A stretch of DNA of 64,000 nucleotides from Chitinophaga silvisoli (GTDB taxonomy: Bacteria; Bacteroidota; Bacteroidia; Chitinophagales; Chitinophagaceae): assembly GCF_003412465.1 (NCBI RefSeq), contig NZ_QTJV01000009.1, forward strand, positions 186,001 to 250,000, given 5' to 3'. The notes under the pieces were generated by a model. It did no database searches. It was not told where the DNA came from and saw only the letters and a program-made list of their open reading frames with translations. Positions 44,468 through 52,961 of the stretch are shown here, piece after piece; positions within the stretch are counted from its first letter, which is position 1, and each line of letters opens with the position of its first letter. The position numbers were made by a program, and so were the translations under genes.

Positions 44468-46708
44468 TTAAAAATTAAACCCAATATTGACATAAAAACG
44501 TAAACGGCCATCCTGGTCGCAATACATCATCGTCCCTTCTATAGGCCCCATGAACGTGGAGTAGCCGGCAGAAATACCGTAGCCACTCAGGTAATTATAC
44601 CGCTGATTCACATCCCCCATAAAATCATACACTGCTGCACCTACTCTTGGTGTGGTAAAGATATTCTTAGTGACTTCATACTGGTAAGCCAGTTGCAGCG
44701 TAGCTGCTGATGATGTATTGACCTCCCCTTCGAGGATCCCGACAAATGGTAATTGGTTGCGCAGTACGTTCGCAAGTCCCCCGATCAGAAATGCATTGAT
44801 CGGGCCTTGCCTGTGATTAAAGTTCACACCGCCACCCGCCTGTATTTGCAAAGCACCCCGGTAGCCAAAAGGAATATGATACTTTGCCTGTAACATCGCC
44901 CGCTGGTAATCGGCAAAACTGAAATTGGTAGAATCCAGTGGTTGTTGCACCCCATCGCGGAAGGCTCTGAAACCCGGGTTTTCATTATAGATCCAGCCTG
45001 CTTCGAATTGCAGGTCCAGCCCTTTGCGCGGGTAGATTTTCCTGTCGAGCGAGTTGATGCCCGCATATAAGTAGCTGTTCAACTGCGTGCTGTTGCCCCG
45101 GATCTCCTGCTCCTCTGAATAGCGGGGGTTCAGGTTCTGGAATTCCCAGCGCGTGCCGACACCAATTGCCATAATACTATTCAGCGTATACTGGAAATGG
45201 ATGTCTGTACTTAGATATTTACTATGATAATCCTGCTTTGCTTTCAGGTTTTCATATTGTGTCATGGAGTTATCTTCGAAGTAGAAACCCAGGCCCACGC
45301 CAAAGTTCCTGTCATGCCCGGTGTATTTAAAGTACTCTGCCTGTACCCGTGGATTTTCGCTGATAGCAGCTGTTACAAATGCGCGGGAGTTAGGTACGAT
45401 AAAGTTGCGCTGGGTAATATTCACGATTGCGCTGGCATTTGTAAAACTGTTATAGCTCAGTGCGAACTTCACATACGTGAGCGGGTTCTCTTCCACATTT
45501 ACGTTCATGATGGTCTGGCGCTTGCCATCCGGCACCAGGTCGTAAGTGATCATTTTATAGAAGCGGGTACCGAATACATTCAGTACGGCTTCTTTGATAT
45601 GCTGGGAGGTATAGCAGCCACCGGTTTTGAGACCAAGCCGGCCTAAAAAGAATTTCTCATCCGAGTGTTTGAGGCCATTTACATGGATCGCTGTCAACTC
45701 GATATCGGCCGTGAATGGCAGGCGGTCTTTTTCGAAAGGCGGCAAGGGATACAGTTCCTGCAGGGAATCTGCGAGGTGCTTGAAGATAGGGTACATCTCC
45801 CTGCCTTTGCGTTTACCAATTTCGATGATGGAATCAATACTCCCAAAGCTGGCAGCACTGTAGTTTTCCAGTTTATGCTGGATGAAGATATCGCAGAGTT
45901 GTTTTTCGTCTTTGAAGTCGTCCGCATCTTTGTAGAAACCTAGTTGCTGAATCACATCCAGGGGTGTCTGTAACTGATCTGATTTGCGGAGCCCTTCTGA
46001 TACATTGGAGCCGATGACGATGTCCGCTCCCATTTCCTTGGCAGTGATCACGGGGAAGTTCCTTACCACGCCTCCATCTACCAGTTTACGGTCCCCGATA
46101 TTAATGGCCGTGAAAATAGATGGAATGGCCATGCTGGCACGGATAGCAGTAACTATGTCGCCTGTATCGAGGGTGACAATGGCACCATTTGATACATCGG
46201 TAGCGATACATTTGAAAGGAATATTGAATTGAGAAAAATCCCTGGTACCATTGGCCGGCCAGCACATACGGGCGAGTTCCAGCCATAGCTGTTCACCAGC
46301 AATAACCCCGGAGGCGAGTTTAGGCTTGCTGTATTCAAAAGGAATTTCGATAATGTATTTATTATACTCTTTCTTTTCTTCGTAAGAGATGTCGGTGAGT
46401 ACGGGTTGGTTGGTAAAGAGGTTGTTCCAGTCGAGTTCCCTGGCCATTTTCTCGATGGCGCTACCGGAATAGCCCATGGAATAAAGGGCTCCCACGATGC
46501 TGCCCATACTGGTGCCGGTGAGGTAGTCTATTTTCAGTCCTGCGCTGTCGATGGCTTCAAGGATGCCGATGTGGGCCAGGCCTTTGGCACCGCCGCCGCT
46601 GAGGGTAAGTCCGATTTTGGGACGGCCCGCCCCTGACTGCTGTGCAAAGATGACGGCAGGCAAAAAAACGATCCCTAACCAACAAACAAATACCCTTCTG
46701 AAACGCAT
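44468..46708 (-). CDS. Patatin-like phospholipase fused to Omp85-type barrel
   Basis: A 746-residue secreted protein with signal peptide MRFRRVFVCWLGIVFLPAVIFAQ. The patatin domain (about 30-300) has oxyanion loop LSGGGAKG, nucleophile S67 in GTSMG and dyad Asp D211 in LVDGGVVRNF. A POTRA-like segment (about 330-410) precedes a C-terminal surface-antigen/BamA-type 16-strand barrel ending RLRFYVNIGFNF. This is the arrangement of PlpD-type type Vd autotransporters. The predicted role is lipid hydrolysis at or outside the outer membrane. Confidence 0.88.
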   Translation of the reverse strand: MRFRRVFVCWLGIVFLPAVIFAQQSGAGRPKIGLTLSGGGAKGLAHIGILEAIDSAGLKIDYLTGTSMGSIVGALYSMGYSGSAIEKMARELDWNNLFTNQPVLTDISYEEKKEYNKYIIEIPFEYSKPKLASGVIAGEQLWLELARMCWPANGTRDFSQFNIPFKCIATDVSNGAIVTLDTGDIVTAIRASMAIPSIFTAINIGDRKLVDGGVVRNFPVITAKEMGADIVIGSNVSEGLRKSDQLQTPLDVIQQLGFYKDADDFKDEKQLCDIFIQHKLENYSAASFGSIDSIIEIGKRKGREMYPIFKHLADSLQELYPLPPFEKDRLPFTADIELTAIHVNGLKHSDEKFFLGRLGLKTGGCYTSQHIKEAVLNVFGTRFYKMITYDLVPDGKRQTIMNVNVEENPLTYVKFALSYNSFTNASAIVNITQRNFIVPNSRAFVTAAISENPRVQAEYFKYTGHDRNFGVGLGFYFEDNSMTQYENLKAKQDYHSKYLSTDIHFQYTLNSIMAIGVGTRWEFQNLNPRYSEEQEIRGNSTQLNSYLYAGINSLDRKIYPRKGLDLQFEAGWIYNENPGFRAFRDGVQQPLDSTNFSFADYQRAMLQAKYHIPFGYRGALQIQAGGGVNFNHRQGPINAFLIGGLANVLRNQLPFVGILEGEVNTSSAATLQLAYQYEVTKNIFTTPRVGAAVYDFMGDVNQRYNYLSGYGISAGYSTFMGPIEGTMMYCDQDGRLRFYVNIGFNF

Positions 46709-46912
46709 ATATCTTGACGGTGTAAATCCTTAATTGACCCGAAGGTAGCTGAATAAGTTTAAAATAAAAGTGACTTTACCCCATAGCGGGGATCTGTCCA
46801 AAATCTACGGCATAAGTGCGTCTTCTAAAAATATAATATTTACGTTTTTTTTATTATTTTATACAACTATTTGTAGCATTTCAAACTATTAGGACTACAT
46901 ATATTCTCACGT

Positions 46913-48397
46913 ATGAATAAACACACGACCGCGCACAACATCTGGCAGGTGATCCTGGCCTCTTCGGCTGGTACCCTGATAGAATGGTATGATTTCTACA
47001 TCTTTGGCAGCCTGTCTGCAATTATTGCTGAGAAATTCTTTCCCCCCAGCAATCCTGATCTTGCCTACATTATGACACTGGCCACTTTTGCGGTGGGATT
47101 TGTAGTCAGGCCTTTTGGAGCGATTGTGTTCGGAAGACTGGGGGATATTGTCGGCAGGAAGTATACTTTCCTGCTCACACTACTCATAATGGGTGGGTCT
47201 ACATTTGCGATAGGCCTGGTACCCGGCTATGCGGCTATCGGGGTACTGGCACCGATAATTGTATTGCTGCTAAGGCTCTTACAGGGATTGGCGCTGGGGG
47301 GTGAATATGGAGGTGCGGCTACTTACGTGGCAGAGCATTCGGCGCATGATAAACGAGGGTATTATACCAGCTTTATACAGACGACGGCTACCCTGGGATT
47401 GTTTGTATCCCTGGCGGTGATCCTGATTACCAGGAGCAGTATGACAACAGAACAGTTTAATGACTGGGGCTGGCGGGTGCCGTTCTGGTTGTCCGTATTG
47501 CTGGTACTGATGTCTTATTATATCAGGATCAGGTTGCAGGAATCGCCCGAATTTGCGCAGTTGAAGGCGGAGGGAAAGACGGCGAAAAATCCGATCAAAG
47601 AGAGTTTTGGGAAGAAGGAGAACCTGAAAGTGGTGTTGCTGGCATTGTTTGGTGCGGCCATGGGACAAGGTGTGATCTGGTATACCGGGCAATTCTATGC
47701 TTTGTCGTTTTTGCAGAAGACGATGAATATTGAGTTTGTGCAGTCGAATATTATTATCGCGGTTGCGTTGGTGTTGGGTACACCGTTCTTTATTTATTTT
47801 GGAAGATTGTCGGATAAGATCGGGAGAAAGAAGATTATGATGACGGGGATGCTGATAGCGGCATTGTCGTATTACCCGATTTATGCGGGGATGGATAGGA
47901 TTGGGAATATAAGTTTGAAGACGGAGCTGAAGGCGAAGTATACGATAGAAAATACGATGTCGAGAAATGAGAAGATGCAGAATGTAGAGAAGACGGTGAG
48001 GACGAAGATGTATGATGACGACACAAAGGTGAGAGAGGTGGTGGTGAATACGGACGGGAAGGAGGAAAAGAAGACGGAGGTGGTAGTGGGCACTGCTGGC
48101 TTGATCCAGCTAGTGTTGCTGGTGTGGGTGCAGGTGATATTCGTGACGATGGTATATGGGCCGATAGCGGCGTTCCTGGTGGAATTGTTCCCTGCGAGGA
48201 TCAGGTATACTTCTATGAGTTTGCCTTATCATTTGGGGAATGGGGTATTTGGCGGCCTGTTGCCGACGGTGGCAACGATATTGGTGACGGAGACGAAGAA
48301 TCACCTGGCGGGCTTAGTGTATCCGATTGGGGTGGCGCTGATTTGCTTTGTGATTGGGGTGGTGTTTATAAAGGATAATATGATTTCGAAGGAATAA
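46913..48397 (+). CDS. MHS-family MFS transporter (ProP/ShiA type)
   Basis: A 494-residue 12-TM symporter. Motifs include GTLIEWYDFYIFGSL at the first helix, FGRLGDIVGRKYTF (MFS motif A) after helix 2, RLLQGLALGGEYGGA in helix 4, and a second motif A (FGRLSDKIGRKK) after helix 8. It carries an unusual hydrophilic insertion of roughly 75 residues (about 320-395: charged, rich in Lys/Glu/Val) before helix 9. Likely imports an organic acid, osmolyte or dipeptide with protons. Codons in the second half are biased to G in third position. Divergent from the patatin gene. Confidence 0.85.
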   Translation: MNKHTTAHNIWQVILASSAGTLIEWYDFYIFGSLSAIIAEKFFPPSNPDLAYIMTLATFAVGFVVRPFGAIVFGRLGDIVGRKYTFLLTLLIMGGSTFAIGLVPGYAAIGVLAPIIVLLLRLLQGLALGGEYGGAATYVAEHSAHDKRGYYTSFIQTTATLGLFVSLAVILITRSSMTTEQFNDWGWRVPFWLSVLLVLMSYYIRIRLQESPEFAQLKAEGKTAKNPIKESFGKKENLKVVLLALFGAAMGQGVIWYTGQFYALSFLQKTMNIEFVQSNIIIAVALVLGTPFFIYFGRLSDKIGRKKIMMTGMLIAALSYYPIYAGMDRIGNISLKTELKAKYTIENTMSRNEKMQNVEKTVRTKMYDDDTKVREVVVNTDGKEEKKTEVVVGTAGLIQLVLLVWVQVIFVTMVYGPIAAFLVELFPARIRYTSMSLPYHLGNGVFGGLLPTVATILVTETKNHLAGLVYPIGVALICFVIGVVFIKDNMISKE

Positions 48398-48407
48398 GTT
48401 TTTCAGG

Positions 48408-48441
48408 AAGCGTTTCCGGGTCTTCAGACCCGGAAACGCTT
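48408..48441. terminator. Bidirectional terminator
   Basis: A 16-bp perfect stem AAGCGTTTCCGGGTCT (48408-48423) / AGACCCGGAAACGCTT (48426-48441). The right arm overlaps the stop codon of the convergent GSCFA gene. Strong GC core, short T run. Confidence 0.85.
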
Positions 48442-49423
48442 ATTTTGCCTGGGAACTAAAGCGATTGAGAAGGTGCTGCAGTGGCAAAGCCGGGTGCTGT
48501 TGCATCAGTTGCTCCACCTTCTTTATATAAGTATTAATAAATTGCTGGTGCTGTTTGCCTTCCGGGTTGAAAGGACGATGCGCTGCCGCCCTGTTCAGTT
48601 CAGCAAGCTGCGTGAGCAGTGACTGGTCAGCAGTGGCGAGACCTGCCTTGATGAAATGTTCCCAGACATAGTCGATGGCCATTTCATTCGGGTGTACAAG
48701 GTCTTCTTTGTAAAAGCGGTAATCCCGCAAGTCATCCACCACCAGTTCGTACGCAGGGAAATAAAAGAGGCGGTCGAATTTATTGACCATATGATGTACC
48801 GCCTGTAAGAGGATCGCCTTGCTCAGGTTATTCTCCACTACCCCATCTCTTACATATCTCACCGGACTGATTGTAAATAAGATCTTCACTTTCCTGTTCC
48901 TGAAAAACAGGCGATGCATTGCATTGTCCAGGGCAGAAATAATATCCTGTGCCGTCAGCATTTTTTTATAAAAAGCCGATGCTGGTGCCTTATGACAATT
49001 GCCCACTACCTTTCCGCTTTCCTGCAAGGTGTAGGTGTGTGCAGAACCCAGGGTGATCATTAACCAGTCCAGCTCTTCCAGTCTTTGGGTGGCCGCTTCC
49101 TGTTGGGCGTTGATGCCTGCCAGTACTTTATCGGGATCTACACCGGAAAAACGGCTGTGGTGATCCCAGCTATGCCAGAGGTCTCCCTGCTGGAAGAGGT
49201 CTTCGTGGGTATAAATCTTATTGTCAAGGTACGTGTGAATCGATTGTGTGATACTGACAGGATTGTACAATATGCCATGCGGATTGACAAGTGCATCGAA
49301 GTAATGCCCCTGCAGGCGCGCGCCTATTTCTTCTGCAAAGCAGGACCCCATGAGCAATAAGCGATCTGAATATTGCAGGGGCGCCGGAAAAGGCGTAACC
49401 GGAAATGTAAGGCGAAAGTTCAT
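48440..49423 (-). CDS. GSCFA domain protein
   Basis: A 327-residue SGNH-hydrolase-like protein. It contains the name-giving motif LLMGSCFAEEIG near residues 23-34, plus WLMITLGSAHTYTLQ and the later VHPNEMAIDYVW (the His of an SGNH-like dyad). No signal peptide. Function is not established; relatives are called GSCFA family and may act on polysaccharides. It starts 4 bp after the HMG-CoA lyase stop, so the two form an operon. Confidence 0.8.
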   Translation of the reverse strand: MNFRLTFPVTPFPAPLQYSDRLLLMGSCFAEEIGARLQGHYFDALVNPHGILYNPVSITQSIHTYLDNKIYTHEDLFQQGDLWHSWDHHSRFSGVDPDKVLAGINAQQEAATQRLEELDWLMITLGSAHTYTLQESGKVVGNCHKAPASAFYKKMLTAQDIISALDNAMHRLFFRNRKVKILFTISPVRYVRDGVVENNLSKAILLQAVHHMVNKFDRLFYFPAYELVVDDLRDYRFYKEDLVHPNEMAIDYVWEHFIKAGLATADQSLLTQLAELNRAAAHRPFNPEGKQHQQFINTYIKKVEQLMQQHPALPLQHLLNRFSSQAK

Positions 49424-49427
49424 GGTA

Positions 49428-50273
49428 CTAATAGAAAATGCGATCTGCTATACGCTGGGCGGTTTCTAAAGCCGCCAGGTCGAGTTGTAAAGGCTCATGC
49501 TGTTTCAGGCAGAATTCCAGCAGGCGCTCAGTGGCGAGGTTGCCTACCAGTTCATCTTTAGCCATGGGACAGCCTCCGATCCCTTTGATCGCGCTATCAA
49601 ATCGGCGACATCCTTCGGTATAGGCAGCGGCTACTTTCTCCTCCCAGTTGTGGGGAGCAGAATGGAAATGCGCGCCAAACTCCACGACAGGATATGCTTT
49701 TATGAGTGTGGAAAATAGTTGTGTAATGATTTCAGGTGTGGCCACACCTACGGTATCAGCCAGTGAAATGGTGACGATATCCATTTCGACCAGTTTTTCG
49801 ACCCATTCCAGGGCGATGGCAGCATCGTATGGGTCACCATAAGGATTGCCGAAGCCCATGGAAATATAGATGACCAGTTGCTTGCTGTTTTTGATACAGA
49901 GCTCCTGCATGGTATCTACGAGTTCCAGTGAATCGGCAATCGTTTTGTTGGTATTGCGTAACTGAAATGTCTCTGAGATGGAGAACGGGTACCCCAGGTA
50001 AGCGATTTCTTCATGCACCACGGCTTCTTCAGCCCCTCTCTGGTTTGCGACAATTGCCAACAGGCGACTTTTGGTAGCGGAGAGGTCCAGTTGTGACAGG
50101 ACTTCTCTGGTATCGGCCATTTGTGGAATGGCTTTGGGAGATACAAAGCTGCCAAAGTCTATCGTATTGAAACCAACGCGAAGCAGGGCGTTCAGGTAGT
50201 TTACCTTATCGGCGGTGTCGATGGACCGGTGCCAGCCCTGCATTGCGTCGCGGGGACATTCAATGAGTTTCAT
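49428..50273 (-). CDS. Hydroxymethylglutaryl-CoA lyase
   Basis: A 281-residue TIM-barrel enzyme of the HMGL family. It has catalytic R8/D9 in ECPRDAMQG, metal-binding His pair H202/H204 in GAHFHSAPHN, and the signature loop GIGGCPMAKDELVGN (active-site C235). It should cleave 3-hydroxy-3-methylglutaryl-CoA to acetoacetate and acetyl-CoA in leucine breakdown. Slightly shorter than mitochondrial forms. It lies between rlmB (25 bp upstream) and GSCFA (4 bp downstream) on the minus strand. Confidence 0.88.
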   Translation of the reverse strand: MKLIECPRDAMQGWHRSIDTADKVNYLNALLRVGFNTIDFGSFVSPKAIPQMADTREVLSQLDLSATKSRLLAIVANQRGAEEAVVHEEIAYLGYPFSISETFQLRNTNKTIADSLELVDTMQELCIKNSKQLVIYISMGFGNPYGDPYDAAIALEWVEKLVEMDIVTISLADTVGVATPEIITQLFSTLIKAYPVVEFGAHFHSAPHNWEEKVAAAYTEGCRRFDSAIKGIGGCPMAKDELVGNLATERLLEFCLKQHEPLQLDLAALETAQRIADRIFY

Positions 50274-50298
50274 GGTGGATGATGTTATGATATTGAGT

Positions 50299-51087
50299 TT
50301 AGATGCCTCTCTGCTTCATCGCTTCGTACAGGATAATCCCTGCTGCCACTGATACATTAAAAGATTCAAAATTGCCGCTCATCGGGATGCGGAACTGAAC
50401 GTCCGTCGCCTTCAGGAGAGCAGGATAAACGCCTTTATCTTCCGATCCCATAATCACTGCCACCGGTTCATTCAGGGGCAGGTCATAGAGTTTGGCTTCG
50501 GCTTCCATTTCACTGGCTACGACCTTAATACCATTCAGGTGTAAGGTATCGATCGCTTTCAGGAGACTATTTACACGGCAGATGGAGATTTTCTCCAGTG
50601 CACCTGCCGAGGATTTGATGGCTTCTTCATTGAGTGCTGCGATCCCTTTGTCAGGGATGATGATGGCCTGCGCGCCGCAGCATACTGCACTACGGGCAAT
50701 AGCGCCGATGTTCCTGACATCTGTAATACCATCCAGGATGAGGAACAGGGGTGTTTCGCCCGAGTCGGTCACGTGAGAGATCACATCCTGGAGGTCAAGG
50801 TAGCTGATATGCCCTGTAATGGCAATACAGCCCTGGTGATTTGCCTGGGTAAGGCTGTTCAGCTTTTCTGTCGGTACCAGGTTGATGGGAATATTATATT
50901 GTGCAGCCAGGCTTTTGATCTGGGGGATAATGTCCCCGCTGGCAGTGCGTAACAGGTAAATGCGCTCGATGGCTTTCCCGGCCTGGATGGCCTCTACTAC
51001 CGGCTGCCGCCCTATTACCATGGCCGAGGCCTTAGGCCGGGGCGCATGCTGCCGGAAACCGGCAGGCTTATGTCTTCTGTGTTCCAT
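50299..51087 (-). CDS. rlmB: 23S rRNA (guanosine-2'-O)-methyltransferase, RlmB type
   Basis: A 262-residue SPOUT enzyme. The N-terminal substrate-binding domain is at about 20-95 (VIGRQPVVEAIQAGKAIERIYL). The C-terminal SpoU fold carries the three motifs LILDGITDVRNIGAIARSA, VAVIMGSEDKGV and IPMSGNFESFNVSVAAGI. The N-terminal leader is basic (HRRHKPAGFRQHAPRPKAS). It uses S-adenosylmethionine to methylate rRNA, by analogy G2251. First gene of a three-gene unit. Confidence 0.88.
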   Translation of the reverse strand: MEHRRHKPAGFRQHAPRPKASAMVIGRQPVVEAIQAGKAIERIYLLRTASGDIIPQIKSLAAQYNIPINLVPTEKLNSLTQANHQGCIAITGHISYLDLQDVISHVTDSGETPLFLILDGITDVRNIGAIARSAVCCGAQAIIIPDKGIAALNEEAIKSSAGALEKISICRVNSLLKAIDTLHLNGIKVVASEMEAEAKLYDLPLNEPVAVIMGSEDKGVYPALLKATDVQFRIPMSGNFESFNVSVAAGIILYEAMKQRGI

Positions 51088-51092
51088 TGCCG

Positions 51093-51100
51093 CAAAGATA
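51093..51100 (-). promoter_or_regulatory. -7 box candidate (TATCTTTG) for rlmB
   Basis: On the minus strand TATCTTTG matches TAnnTTTG and lies 5 nt before the rlmB ATG, implying a very short leader. I see no clear -33 element. Confidence 0.4.
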
Positions 51101-51147
51101 AAGATTTACGGCTGGTGTTCCAGCGGGTGAGGGAGAATCAACAAAAA

Positions 51148-51705
51148 CTATAACTCCCCTTCCAGCTGCATCAGCCTTATCTTCAGGATGGCTGCTATCG
51201 ACAGGGAATCCGTTATCTCATGCCGCTTTACCATCTGGTATGCTTCTTCGAAGGGAATCTTCCGGATATGCAGTTGCTCCGTCTCCTCCGGTTCTGCTTC
51301 GCGCTGCTCCAGCTCACGAGCCAGGTAAACGACACCGGCTTCATCTGAAACAGAATTGGACAGGTGCATTTTGATAATCGGCTCCCAGCTATGGGCAATG
51401 AGTCCTGTCTCTTCCAGCAGCTCTCTTTTGGCAGATGCCAGGGGATCGGTACCCAGGGGGCCACCGCCTTCGGGAATCTCCCAGGAGAAGGCATCGATGG
51501 CAAAGCGAAACTGACCTACCAGGTAGATATTTCCATCTTTGTCGTAAGGAATGACACCTATGGCAGCATTTTTAAAATGAACTACGCCGTAGATGCCTCT
51601 GCCGCCGGAGGGGTTCAGCACCTGGTTTTCGGTCACGCTGATCCAGGGATTGTCGTATTCTACTTTGCTGGACAGTACTGTCCATGGGTTATGATTCAGA
51701 TCCAT
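51148..51705 (-). CDS. Nudix hydrolase (ADP-ribose pyrophosphatase-like)
   Basis: The start at 51705 (MDLNHNPWTVLSSKVEYDNP) is preferred over 51732 because a -7 box (51719-51712) overlaps the longer version. The 185-residue protein has a Nudix box around residues 85-110 (GGGPLGTDPLASAKRELLEE ending TGL), with the RELxEE metal ligands. WTVLSSKVEYDNPWISV is the usual dimer-domain start of ADP-ribose pyrophosphatases. It would cleave a nucleoside diphosphate linked to another moiety. Monocistronic on the minus strand, 60 bp beyond the start of rlmB. Confidence 0.82.
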   Translation of the reverse strand: MDLNHNPWTVLSSKVEYDNPWISVTENQVLNPSGGRGIYGVVHFKNAAIGVIPYDKDGNIYLVGQFRFAIDAFSWEIPEGGGPLGTDPLASAKRELLEETGLIAHSWEPIIKMHLSNSVSDEAGVVYLARELEQREAEPEETEQLHIRKIPFEEAYQMVKRHEITDSLSIAAILKIRLMQLEGEL

Positions 51706-51711
51706 AATGTA

Positions 51712-51719
51712 CAAATGTA
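51712..51719 (-). promoter_or_regulatory. -7 box candidate (TACATTTG) for the Nudix gene
   Basis: On the minus strand TACATTTG (51719 to 51712) is followed 6 nt later by the ATG at 51705. This supports the shorter start for the Nudix gene. Confidence 0.4.
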
Positions 51720-51852
51720 AGATTTGTGACAAGGATTGTGCCGGGCCCGTGGGTAAAAGTAAAATGGGGGTAATTTAAAAAGGACGGGGGCTGATTAAAG
51801 GGAACGAATGGAGAAAAGCGGCATTGCATGCATGAAAATGAGAGAGTAGGTA

Positions 51853-51920
51853 GCACTCATTTCACAGATAGGTGGTTATAATTGATAGTCAGGGTTGAGG
51901 GGTAATTATGAAATGAGTTC
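51853..51920. repeat. 68-bp palindromic dispersed repeat, copy 3 (inverted)
   Basis: Terminal arms ACTCATTTCA (51855-51864) and TGAAATGAGT (51909-51918). Its reverse complement aligns end to end with copies 1 and 2: same length, same TAATTACCC block, same TGACTATCAATTA core. It lies downstream of the minus-strand GNAT-DinB gene and its terminator. Confidence 0.85.
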
Positions 51921-51924
51921 CGGT

Positions 51925-51957
51925 TATAAAAAAAACGTCCCGCGCAAAGGCGGGACG
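51925..51957 (-). terminator. Terminator of the GNAT-DinB gene
   Basis: CGTCCCGC (51936-51943) and GCGGGACG (51950-51957) form an 8-bp GC-rich stem with a 6-nt loop. On the minus strand it is followed by a run of seven or more T. Confidence 0.85.
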
Positions 51958-52007
51958 ATGTCAACCAGATGAACGGCGGTAAATACCTTTGATCATCATA
52001 CCTAAAT

Positions 52008-52961
52008 CTAAATCGTATCTTTTTTCAGATTGAATAATTCGTTTATTTGCGATAAGTGGTGCTTCATATGTATTAGATAATCTTCGATCAGGTAACGCAG
52101 TGTCACCGGCTCGTTTTCGTTTACTTTAACTGTATGCTGCAAGACTTCTGTTGGTATAGTCCGTATCGTTAGTACAAGGTGCTGATTAAAAACGGACCAC
52201 AATTTAATTAAATTCTGCCAGTTCATGAACTGCCATGCCTGTCCCTTTGTCCAAAATTCCTGATCATATCCCGGAATTTCCAACAAAGATATCTGTTGCG
52301 CGCGTATTATCCGAACGTTATTATTAATTGCTGAATCGACCAGGTGTCCCAATATTTCTTTTATACTCCATTTACCTCTCCTTAAGCGCACTGCCGCTTC
52401 CCGGTCGCTAATGCCTGAGAGCAGCTGTTCCCAGCCGGTGACAAGGCTTGCCAGCTCCGTGGCCACTGCATACTGCGGGCTTTCTTTACCAAAGGTATAT
52501 TCCATCTTAATGTTGCTGCGTTGGTATCTCCCCTCTTCTACAGGAATTTCCCTGAAGCCGAATTTTTCATACATATTTAACGCAGGTACCAGGATCGTAT
52601 TGGAATATAACACTACTTTTTTATATCCCTGTTCTTCAGCCAGGCGCATTATTTCTTTTACCAGCTGCCAACCTATCTTGTACCCCTGAAACTTTTCATC
52701 CACTGCCAGTTTCGTCATTTCCGTAGTTGCTGCATCTATGGGTTTCAGGGCGACAGTTCCCACTATTTCATCTCCTGCTGCCGCAAAGATGATTGTACCG
52801 CCTTTACCCAGTATATACTTATCTGCCTGTTGCAGAGACTCAGCATCCGCAGGCTCGAAAGTGAAATACTTTTCTATCCAATGCCTGTTCAGTCTCTCAA
52901 AGTGTGGTAAGAGGGCAGGCTCACAGCCTATCAGCCGGATTGTATCAATTGCTGTGTTCAT
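52008..52961 (-). CDS. GNAT acetyltransferase fused to a DinB-like domain
   Basis: A 317-residue two-domain protein, starting at MNTAIDTIRLIGCEP rather than ten codons earlier. Residues about 1-150 are a GNAT fold (FAAAGDEIVGTVALKPI; KLAVDEKFQGYKIGWQLVKE, the acetyl-CoA loop; LNMYEKFGF). Residues about 165-315 are a DinB four-helix bundle (KWSIKEILGHLVDSAINNN; YLIEDYLIHMKHHLSQI) with His residues that could bind metal. Joining these on one chain suggests a detoxifying or small-thiol-linked modification. The 5' end overlaps the EamA gene by 17 bp. Confidence 0.8.
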   Translation of the reverse strand: MNTAIDTIRLIGCEPALLPHFERLNRHWIEKYFTFEPADAESLQQADKYILGKGGTIIFAAAGDEIVGTVALKPIDAATTEMTKLAVDEKFQGYKIGWQLVKEIMRLAEEQGYKKVVLYSNTILVPALNMYEKFGFREIPVEEGRYQRSNIKMEYTFGKESPQYAVATELASLVTGWEQLLSGISDREAAVRLRRGKWSIKEILGHLVDSAINNNVRIIRAQQISLLEIPGYDQEFWTKGQAWQFMNWQNLIKLWSVFNQHLVLTIRTIPTEVLQHTVKVNENEPVTLRYLIEDYLIHMKHHLSQINELFNLKKDTI

